Source of the DNA: Deltaproteobacteria bacterium
Lineage (GTDB): Bacteria > Desulfobacterota > Desulfobacteria > Desulfobacterales > C00003060
Length of the DNA stretch: 5,210 bases
Assembly (NCBI GenBank): GCA_003647435.1
Contig: QMMV01000173.1
Span: 1-5,210 of the forward strand
Reading direction: 5' to 3'
Position 1 is the first letter of the stretch; the number at the start of each line of letters is the position of its first letter. The translations under genes were made by a program, and so were the position numbers. This document shows positions 1 through 4,831 of this stretch, in pieces. Under the pieces are notes generated by a model. That model saw only the letters and a program-made list of their open reading frames with translations, was not told the DNA's origin and ran no database searches.

Positions 1-2753
1 ATCTCATTTTCTGCCAACGCCCGGTTGTAAATCTTTACCTCGTCTATCATCCCGCCAAAGAAATTACGGGGGCTGGCACTCCCTCTCGCGCCGATAAGGA
101 GCTTGCTGGAGTTGGTACCGATGGCGCCTGTCTGGGGTCTGGAATAAACTCTTACCCCGTCTTTATAGAGGATCTGCTCATGACCATCATATACCGTGGT
201 CACGTATGCCCAGGTATCCGCTGTGACCGGGAAGGAAGTACCGCCAACCCAGTACCAATATGGTTGCCAGGCATAATTCACATACCCGCCGCTAACTCGT
301 GCCTCATAAAGGTTTTCTTTGTTATAGATGATATTTTCTCCAGTTGATCCATCCCACTTTATCCAGGCAGACACTGTCCACGGGTCGGTGCCGGGATCGA
401 GGTCTCCGTCAGCGGGGTCACCGAAGTCCAAATAGCCACCGTTACTTGCGTCAACCCGCGCGAATACACCAGCCCGGCAGACCTTGCCCCCGGAGGGTGT
501 GGTCTGTGTGGGCAGAGATCCTGAACCACGGTTGGCGGCTTTTCCATGGCTTTCACCAGAACCGGAATCCCTTACCTCGTTATCAGCCCCGTTCCATGGG
601 AAGTTTTCCATCCGGTATTCGGCCACCGGATCGGAGTAGCATGGTTGCGCCCCGTCGCAGGACCGCCTCGCAGCATATTCCTGGGATATCTCGTCCTCGC
701 TAAGGGCCTTATTCCAGACTTTCAGCTCGTCAAACTTGCCCCAGTTCTGATTGCCCCCGATGTAATTGCCGAGCGTCTTGATATCAGTGTCAGACTTATA
801 GTCCGCAGTTCCCTTCAGAGTGGCATCAATGTAAAAGTCAGTCTGAGAATCGTGACCCACGGCCGCGATGTGATGCCACCCATCGCTTAAGCTCGACATA
901 TTGAACCCGCTGCTATGCCATCCGGTACCATGCTTATTGTCGTATGTACCGAGGAGATTTGAACCGCGCTGGACGAGTATTTGATGGTCATTTGTACCGC
1001 GGGTCAGTGTCCACCACCCGCTCCCTGTGCTTGCAAGTGGCCAATAAAACCAGGCCGCTATCGTCCACTCAGCGCCGATGTCAAGCACAGGGTCAAGCAG
1101 TACGTACGCTGATCCAGTATCCGTAGAAGCGCAACGGCATATTTTCCCGGTACCGATTGTAAAGGCGCCGTTTTTGGATGTGCCGGGATATAAACCGGTT
1201 TCGCTGGAATCGGTGACTTCTCCTTCGGTCCCATTCCACGAGCATTCATCCATGCGCCATTCGGCGTCAGGAGGGTTCGGGGCACCGGCGCCGTCCTCTG
1301 TAACCTCAACCGTAAGGACGATATTTGCAGTGTTGGTAGAAGAACAATCGTGGTCTTTGGCCGTCAGCGTGAATGTATAAGTGCCCGCTGTGGTTGAGCC
1401 GTTCTTCTTGATTTTGCATGTATCCGCCCCCGTGGAGACGTAAGAAAAGCCTGTAGCGCCGCCTGTGTCGAGCGTCCAGTCGATGTCGCCCAGATGACCT
1501 CCGTTGGTCTCAAACGTCTCCTCCTGGGCAGTGCTGTCCCATGTGATGTTGGTAGAGTGATCTCCGCTGGTCCGGGCGACCTCAAGGTCGGAGGTCACCT
1601 GAACATTGAATGATTTAGTATCGGTGGTGGCTGTTGGCTGTGTGGAGTCTGATACCTTGACTTGAATTGAGTAATTTCCGGGACACTGTGAAAGGGTACC
1701 GGACAGTTGCCCGCTATAGGGATGAAGATAGAAATCCGTAAAACCGCCATTGCTGAGTAGTTCCCATTCATAGGGGGTTATGCCGCCGGAAGCGGTGAAC
1801 GTGACGGAATAGTTTTCGCTATTAACTGCGCCAGGGGGCACACTGTCTGTGGCGATTTGAACATTTTCGCCGCCGGCAAGGCAAGCTGGATTGCCTGCGC
1901 AATCAGGGTCATCGCAATCTACCATAAGATCGCCGTCGTCATCTATGCCGTTGGTGCAGCCGTCGGGATAGCTGTTTTCAACTCCACCACCGCCACCACC
2001 GCCGCCGGCTCCGCCGCACTCTCTTCCGCGGAGGTAGTTAAAGGAGACGGCCCTCATTAAGTCGTCATAACGGTCGGCAACTGGATCTCCATGGTATTCA
2101 ATCCTGTTCGGCTCATCAAAATGAGGGTCGGAACCTTCATTGAATCCATCAAAGAAACCATCGGCTCCGTCATCGTCAAGGTCCTTTGCCCCGCCGCTTA
2201 CAATGACATAAGCCTTATTCGACGGATTAGTCCCATCCTTGTCGGTGGTGTAGAGTTTGTTTGTGTCCGCGGGGTTGGTGCGGTAGTAGTTGATAATGTC
2301 CCTGAGTTTGAAACAGTAATAATTGCTCCCGGTGCTTGAAGTTGTTTTTATAAGGTCTTCATAAACTGCATATTTAATCGGGTTGTGCCAGTTGTCATTG
2401 CCAGAGGAAAGGCCGAGGGTTAGATAAGGGAGATCACCCACATAGGCATCACATGTGTCATCAATAGGTGGATTTGAACCAGGAGTCCGGTTTTCTAATC
2501 CGTCCCCATCAGTATCCGGACAGGGGCACTGGCCGTTCGCGGCAACGTATCCCTCAAGAGCATAATCCACCTTCTCGAGAATGGCCCTTGCCTTTCTTAT
2601 TTTTGCAGACTGAATCAGGGAAGGAAGCACTGTGGCTATAATGGAGATGACGATGCCGACAATGACCAGAACGATAGCCATTTCAATGAGGGTAAAGCCT
2701 GATTCTTTTTTGCGATTATGGCGATGTGATGATAGATGGGCAGGAGATTTCAT
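1..2753 (-). CDS. Large prepilin-like protein with Ig-like and two LamG domains (partial, C-terminus off window)
   Basis: One reading frame is open from ATG 2753 to position 1 (917 residues, no stop seen). Residues 1-19 form a basic leader ending ESG, then FTLIE: a prepilin peptidase site with Glu5 of the mature protein at E24 and a hydrophobic helix to about 48. Residues 70-246 resemble pseudopilin globular domains (CPCPDTDGDG at 76-85, LPYLTLGL at 108-115, NWHNPIKY at 121-128). A glycine-rich linker (247-257) leads to a Cys/Asp-rich loop (264-291), two Ig-like segments (about 296-386 and 387-485) and two LamG/concanavalin-like units starting at E498 and E712, each opening AE[WY]RM...WNG and closing near a [FI]DE[LV]K motif. 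The protein is expected to be processed by PilD and anchored or assembled in the envelope; adhesion or glycan binding is inferred. The opening motif of the LamG units recalls MSHA MshQ-like proteins. Start choice: ATG 2753 aligns with the paralog at 3893, but no clear Shine-Dalgarno precedes it. In-frame alternatives are ATG 2759, GTG 2822 (after a G-rich GGGGAAAG) and ATG 2858. The family assignment is firm, the function is not. Confidence 0.9.
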   Translation of the reverse strand, partial: MKSPAHLSSHRHNRKKESGFTLIEMAIVLVIVGIVISIIATVLPSLIQSAKIRKARAILEKVDYALEGYVAANGQCPCPDTDGDGLENRTPGSNPPIDDTCDAYVGDLPYLTLGLSSGNDNWHNPIKYAVYEDLIKTTSSTGSNYYCFKLRDIINYYRTNPADTNKLYTTDKDGTNPSNKAYVIVSGGAKDLDDDGADGFFDGFNEGSDPHFDEPNRIEYHGDPVADRYDDLMRAVSFNYLRGRECGGAGGGGGGGGVENSYPDGCTNGIDDDGDLMVDCDDPDCAGNPACLAGGENVQIATDSVPPGAVNSENYSVTFTASGGITPYEWELLSNGGFTDFYLHPYSGQLSGTLSQCPGNYSIQVKVSDSTQPTATTDTKSFNVQVTSDLEVARTSGDHSTNITWDSTAQEETFETNGGHLGDIDWTLDTGGATGFSYVSTGADTCKIKKNGSTTAGTYTFTLTAKDHDCSSTNTANIVLTVEVTEDGAGAPNPPDAEWRMDECSWNGTEGEVTDSSETGLYPGTSKNGAFTIGTGKICRCASTDTGSAYVLLDPVLDIGAEWTIAAWFYWPLASTGSGWWTLTRGTNDHQILVQRGSNLLGTYDNKHGTGWHSSGFNMSSLSDGWHHIAAVGHDSQTDFYIDATLKGTADYKSDTDIKTLGNYIGGNQNWGKFDELKVWNKALSEDEISQEYAARRSCDGAQPCYSDPVAEYRMENFPWNGADNEVRDSGSGESHGKAANRGSGSLPTQTTPSGGKVCRAGVFARVDASNGGYLDFGDPADGDLDPGTDPWTVSAWIKWDGSTGENIIYNKENLYEARVSGGYVNYAWQPYWYWVGGTSFPVTADTWAYVTTVYDGHEQILYKDGVRVYSRPQTGAIGTNSSKLLIGARGSASPRNFFGGMIDEVKIYNRALAENE
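2695..2736 (-). repeat. 42-bp direct repeat, copy 1 (in the LamG prepilin leader)
   Basis: This stretch is identical to 3835-3876, at an offset of exactly 1140 bp. It encodes the LSSHRHNRKKESGF part of the prepilin leader in both genes. Similarity continues at lower identity through the transmembrane helix codons. It shows that the two prepilin 5' ends are paralogous and recently duplicated or converted. Confidence 0.95.
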
Positions 2754-2760
2754 AGGCATA

Positions 2761-2783
2761 CAGGTGAGCATTGCCCACCCTAC
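2761..2783. repeat. Short palindromic REP/MITE-like element upstream of the LamG prepilin
   Basis: GGTGAGCA (2763-2770) followed directly by TTGCCCACC (2771-2779) is a near-perfect inverted repeat. On the minus strand it reads GTAGGGTGGGCAATGC..., a style of short palindrome that recurs between genes in many bacterial genomes. It sits 8 bp upstream of ATG 2753, where a ribosome binding site would be expected, and the pilin frame stays open through it. No transposase is present. Confidence 0.6.
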
Positions 2784-2787
2784 ACAT

Positions 2788-2822
2788 TTATGGCCATGTG
2801 ACGATCGAAGAAGGGATTTCAC
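2788..2822 (-). repeat. Decayed second copy of the prepilin leader 5' end
   Basis: On the minus strand, GTG 2822 followed by AAATCC and ending in CACATGGCCATAA matches the start of the pilin gene at 2753-2717 (ATGAAATCTCC ... CACATCGCCATAA). About 30 of 35 aligned positions match, with one 3-base gap. The two starts are 69 bp apart, so they are in the same reading frame. The palindrome at 2761-2783 lies between the copies. It may be a duplication left by insertion of that element, or an upstream in-frame extension of the pilin with GTG 2822 as its start. Confidence 0.55.
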
Positions 2823-2874
2823 CGTCTTTCCCCAAAGCCTTTTGCGATCTTCTGTCATTTTGGTGTTGACAACC

Positions 2875-3291
2875 TTACAAATCAGCGCGGCCAAGCTTTT
2901 GGACGACGTAATGCGGAAATCTTTTCTGAAGACTCTTGTCAAAGCTGAAAAACTTTTTTGCCTGATATTTCCTGGCTTGAGCAATGATTAAAAGGTCTGC
3001 AAAGTCTCCTCCTTTCTTGTATTGAGTAGCGGCATTGCGAGTGACAGCGAAATCTGAAAAGGTGAAAGTTGATGTAGAAATCAGCAGTTTCAAAAACTGA
3101 GAGATATCCTCTCTTGTGCACCGATAGACCGATTCAAGGACCCATACTGTTTCTATAAGAACCTCTGATAAGATGAGTATTTGAACGGAATTCTTTTCCG
3201 CGAGGGCAATAACTTCCTGAACCATCCTGGCCTGGTTCTCATCATCTTCAACCAGCATTCGCACCAGCGCATTGGTATCAAGAGCGATCAT
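2875..3291 (-). CDS. vapC: VapC-family PIN-domain ribonuclease toxin
   Basis: This 138-residue protein has the length and layout of VapC toxins, which are Mg2+-dependent endoribonucleases that cut specific RNAs (tRNA or rRNA in studied members). The acidic catalytic set is visible: D5 in ALDTN near the N-terminus, E47 in LIETVWVL, D96 and D99 in GGDFADLL, and D118 in FFSFDKSL. It appears intact, with no missing catalytic residue. Its ATG overlaps the antitoxin stop as ATGA (3291-3288), the usual translational coupling of these pairs. The antitoxin has an AbrB-type fold, so this is the VapB(AbrB)-VapC subclass. The RNA target cannot be read from the sequence. The gene is confidently PIN-family; the vapC symbol rests on family and context. 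Confidence 0.93.
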   Translation of the reverse strand: MIALDTNALVRMLVEDDENQARMVQEVIALAEKNSVQILILSEVLIETVWVLESVYRCTREDISQFLKLLISTSTFTFSDFAVTRNAATQYKKGGDFADLLIIAQARKYQAKKFFSFDKSLQKRFPHYVVQKLGRADL

Positions 3292-3542
3292 TTCGCGCTC
3301 CTTTGTGTACGCCTTTTGCGTATTACAGAATCCATTTTTTTCAAGGAAACGGGCTTTGCCTGCCTGCGGTATTTCAGCATACCGAAAAGCTGTGCTGCCG
3401 GGTTCTGTTTGGCCGTAATCATGACCTTCCCTTCCTCAAGGGGAACAAAAACAATCTTGTCCGAGACTCCCACCTTGAGTACCTGTCTGATTTTTTTGGG
3501 AATTGTGATTTGGCCTTTTGAGGATATTGTGCCTGTTATCAT
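3288..3542 (-). CDS. vapB: VapB-type antitoxin with AbrB/SpoVT DNA-binding domain
   Basis: This 84-residue protein begins MITGTISSKGQITIPKKIR, the swapped-hairpin SpoVT-AbrB signature (roughly residues 1-45) that dimerises on DNA. The tail, about 46-84, is basic (KYRRQ, VIRKRRTQR) and is expected to wrap the PIN toxin active site. ATG 3542 is chosen over the upstream in-frame GTG 3566 because AGGAGG lies 8 bp before it and the conserved domain begins right there. The gene is translationally coupled to vapC by a 4-base overlap. It probably represses its own operon together with VapC at the palindrome at 3589-3602. It may equally be labelled MazE-like, but the PIN partner makes VapB the better name. 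Confidence 0.92.
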   Translation of the reverse strand: MITGTISSKGQITIPKKIRQVLKVGVSDKIVFVPLEEGKVMITAKQNPAAQLFGMLKYRRQAKPVSLKKMDSVIRKRRTQRSAK

Positions 3543-3550
3543 TTTTTTCG

Positions 3551-3556
3551 CCTCCT
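3551..3556 (-). promoter_or_regulatory. Strong ribosome binding site of vapB
   Basis: A perfect AGGAGG on the minus strand is separated by 8 bases from ATG 3542. It decides the antitoxin start, since an upstream GTG start at 3566 would place this motif inside the coding sequence. It would favour high antitoxin synthesis relative to the coupled toxin. Confidence 0.85.
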
Positions 3557-3588
3557 GTTCTTCCACATTAGTAGAAATCTTTACTTTG

Positions 3589-3602
3589 TGGTAAGGATAC
3601 CA
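3589..3602. promoter_or_regulatory. Operator-like palindrome over the vapBC -10 box
   Basis: TGGTA-AGGA-TACCA is a perfect 5-bp inverted repeat with a 4-base centre. It covers the whole proposed -10 hexamer (3594-3599). AbrB-type antitoxins commonly bind such palindromes to autoregulate, so this is the best candidate operator. Binding itself is inferred. Confidence 0.5.
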
Positions 3603-3621
3603 GTCTGCCGAGTTTTGTCAA
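3594..3621 (-). promoter_or_regulatory. Candidate sigma-70 promoter of vapBC
   Basis: On the minus strand a consensus TTGACA (3621-3616) is followed after 16 bp by TATCCT (3599-3594), which matches 4 of 6 -10 positions. The predicted start of transcription would lie about 40 bp upstream of ATG 3542, leaving room for the AGGAGG site. The position between a broken gene and a toxin-antitoxin pair fits an independent promoter. Confidence 0.55.
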
Positions 3622-3660
3622 GGCCAAATAAGCAATTCTCATTATGCCAATCTATCATGA

Positions 3661-3744
3661 CGTAGGTTGGGTTGAGCCGTAGCGACACGAAGTGGAGCTT
3701 GCGCCAAAACATTACACTTCGTGTCGTTCCTCAACCCAACGTAC
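3661..3744. repeat. MITE/REP-like palindromic element at the prepilin breakpoint
   Basis: Two nested perfect inverted repeats form one long imperfect hairpin: GTTGGGTTGAG (3666-3676) pairs with CTCAACCCAAC (3730-3740), and CGACACGAAGTG (3683-3694) pairs with CACTTCGTGTCG (3715-3726). A 20-base loop remains. There is no coding capacity for a transposase. The GTAGGTTGGGTTGAG... end is a motif I recognise as recurring between bacterial genes. Its right edge lies within a few bases of the point where the pilin homology ends (3750). Exact ends and a target duplication cannot be fixed from this window. Confidence 0.75.
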
Positions 3745-3834
3745 AAAATCTGAACCAGGGAAGGCAGAACCGCGGCCATGATGGAAATGATAATGCTGAC
3801 GATGACCATCACTATGGCAATCTCCATCGGGGTG

Positions 3835-3876
3835 AAGCCTGATTCTTTTTTGCGATTATGGCGATGTGATGATAGA
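3835..3876 (-). repeat. 42-bp direct repeat, copy 2 (in the prepilin remnant)
   Basis: This stretch is identical to 2695-2736 and encodes the same leader residues up to the cleavage site. Flanking bases on both sides diverge, so the identity is local. Confidence 0.95.
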
Positions 3877-3893
3877 GAGGGAAGAGGTTTCAT

Positions 3894-4006
3894 AATTTTT
3901 TCATAGCCAGAAAAAAAACATGAGTCAACGGTAAAGTGGCGGTAAAAGTGTTGAAATAATCACAGCTAAAGTGCCTGAAGTTGGACCGACATTTGTTGGC
4001 AGTGTC
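3894..4006. other. Spacer between tmk and the prepilin remnant
   Basis: These 113 bp hold no open frame of interest. There is no clear intrinsic terminator for tmk: the T-run at 3918-3911 (minus strand) is not preceded by a convincing stem. The only signal is the weak promoter listed separately. Confidence 0.4.
3900..3928 (-). promoter_or_regulatory. Weak candidate promoter for the prepilin remnant
   Basis: On the minus strand TTGACT (3928-3923) and TATGAA (3905-3900) are spaced by 17 bp. They match 5 of 6 and 4 of 6 consensus bases. The -10 box would end only 6 bases before ATG 3893, so the transcript would be nearly leaderless, and an A/T-rich tract raises the chance of coincidence. Confidence 0.25.
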
Positions 4007-4660
4007 CTATCGGGGTAAAGGTTGCTTATCTTCTAATAGGCTCAACACGATAGATGCTATCTCTTCATGTATCCTGAGCATATTCCCTGAGGCATCAATG
4101 ACTCGAATGCGTTCCGGCTCTTCTCTTGTCAGGGCAAGATAACCTTGCCTCACCTTTTCGTGAAACGAAACAGCTTCCTTTTCAAAGCGATCTTCACCAG
4201 TTGCTGTGTGCTGGCTCCTGATGCGCTCCCATGCCCGCTTCAGGCCCAAATCGGCAGGGAGATCCAGGATGATGGTAAGATCAGGTTTCAGGTCTCCAAG
4301 GACGATCCGATGCATCTGCCGAATCACTTTCAGGTCGTAGCCCCTGGCATAGCCCTGATAAACGGTGGTGGCGTCGAAAAAGCGATCTGAGATAACGATT
4401 TTCTTTGCTGTTAGAGCAGGCTGAATTACCTGGCGCACGTGTTCCGCACGATCAGCCTCGTAGAGAAGAAGTTCAGTTATGGGGAGCATCGAGCTATGGC
4501 TGGAATTTAAGAGAATGGCTCGAATTTTTTTCCCGATCTCTGTGGCGCCCGGCTCCCGTGTGGGGACACATTCATACCCCTTTTCTCGCAATGCACGAGC
4601 AAGAAGCCTTACCTGCGTGGTTTTGCCCGAGCCCTCAATTCCCTCAAAGGTAATAAACAT
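4007..4660 (-). CDS. tmk: Thymidylate kinase (dTMP kinase)
   Basis: This 217-residue cytoplasmic enzyme phosphorylates dTMP to dTDP with ATP, an essential step of dTTP synthesis. From ATG 4660 the family motifs appear in order: FEGIEGSGKTTQ P-loop (residues 5-16), REPG (35-38), DRFFDATTVYQG with the catalytic Asp-Arg pair D92-R93 and a thymidine-contacting region (92-103), DLPADLGLKRAWER (133-146) and the LID segment ending GEDRFE (155-160). All key residues are present and the length is normal. The LID carries basic residues (R142, R146, R148), as in bacterial type II kinases. An in-frame GTG at 4684 would add 8 residues encoded by repeat DNA, so the ATG, which places the P-loop at the usual distance from the N-terminus, is preferred. 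The Shine-Dalgarno is weak (only GGA at 4671-4669). It follows the HD-domain gene in the same direction, and co-transcription is plausible. Confidence 0.97.
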   Translation of the reverse strand: MFITFEGIEGSGKTTQVRLLARALREKGYECVPTREPGATEIGKKIRAILLNSSHSSMLPITELLLYEADRAEHVRQVIQPALTAKKIVISDRFFDATTVYQGYARGYDLKVIRQMHRIVLGDLKPDLTIILDLPADLGLKRAWERIRSQHTATGEDRFEKEAVSFHEKVRQGYLALTREEPERIRVIDASGNMLRIHEEIASIVLSLLEDKQPLPR

Positions 4661-4670
4661 TTGTCGTATC

Positions 4671-4831
4671 CGTTCACGGTTCACGGTTGTCCGTTGTGAT
4701 TTGTCGCTTCGCTCCGATGCTGGATACTGGATGCTGGATGCTGGATACTGGATAGTTGATCACGTCAAGCTATCCAGCAGCCAGCACCCATCATCGGGCC
4801 TACTGCCTACTCCCTACTGTTTACTGCCCCG
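4671..4831. repeat. Heptamer repeat array (7-base periodicity) filling the HD-tmk spacer
   Basis: Cutting the sequence every 7 bases from 4671 yields families of related units in one register. These are CGTTCAC/GGTTCAC/GGTTGTC/CGTTGTG, then five tandem CTGGATA or CTGGATG units (4720-4754), then inverted-type units (AGCAGCC, AGCACCC), then GGCCTAC/TGCCTAC/TCCCTAC/TGTTTAC (4797-4824). The pattern resembles the short tandemly repeated repetitive (STRR) heptamers described in cyanobacteria. It occupies almost exactly the gap between the two genes and runs into the last codons of the HD gene. It has no coding role that I can see. Confidence 0.8.
4748..4777. repeat. Hairpin at the centre of the heptamer array
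   Basis: CTGGATAG (4748-4755) is the exact reverse complement of CTATCCAG (4770-4777). TTGA (4756-4759) and TCAA (4765-4768) extend the stem, with one bulged G and a 5-base loop. Imperfect pairing continues outward through further heptamers (4713-4747 with 4778-4796). No T-run follows on either side, so it is not a typical intrinsic terminator. Confidence 0.75.

Larger units (their letters stand above)
2754..2874 (-). other. vapC-to-prepilin spacer without a visible terminator
   Basis: These 121 bp separate the vapC stop from the prepilin ATG. I see no hairpin followed by a T-run on the minus strand and no convincing -35/-10 pair. The prepilin frame is open through the spacer as far as ATG 2858. 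Read-through from the vapBC promoter into the pilin gene is therefore possible. The spacer's contents are the leader copy and palindrome listed separately. Confidence 0.45.
3642..3893 (-). pseudogene. Truncated prepilin remnant (leader and N-terminal helix only)
   Basis: The 83-residue frame begins with a leader nearly identical to that of the LamG prepilin and has the cleavage site KKESG|FTPME (Glu5 present) plus the hydrophobic helix up to VLPSLVQ (Q48, codon 3752-3750). From residue 49 it no longer resembles a pilin, and by 3744 it is reading through the palindromic element before stopping at TAA 3644-3642. No globular domain follows downstream. It is a gene remnant: the N-terminal module could still be inserted in the membrane and processed, but it cannot form a normal pilin subunit. 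The aligned part is closely similar to residues 1-48 of the intact gene, so the event looks fairly recent. A very short functional pilin-like peptide is a less likely alternative. Confidence 0.8.

Noticed and set aside
344..2339. Several 60-119-residue frames on both strands between 344 and 2339
   Set aside because: All are shadows of the long minus-strand prepilin frame, which alone carries coherent domain sequence.
3543..3566. GTG start at 3566 for the antitoxin
   Set aside because: The AGGAGG site would fall inside the gene, and the AbrB domain begins exactly at ATG 3542.
3181..3594. 137-residue plus-strand open frame opposite vapBC
   Set aside because: It is antisense to two well-supported genes with clear motifs, shows no recognisable domain and has no ribosome binding site worth noting.
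4661..4684. GTG start at 4684 giving an 8-residue longer Tmk
   Set aside because: The extra residues come largely from repeat DNA, and the ATG at 4660 places the P-loop at the usual distance from the N-terminus.
4748..4777. Intrinsic terminator after the HD gene
   Set aside because: The stem is good but no run of T follows on the transcribed strand.
4671..4831. CRISPR array
   Set aside because: Units are 7 bases long and contiguous, with no spacer-repeat alternation and no cas genes nearby.
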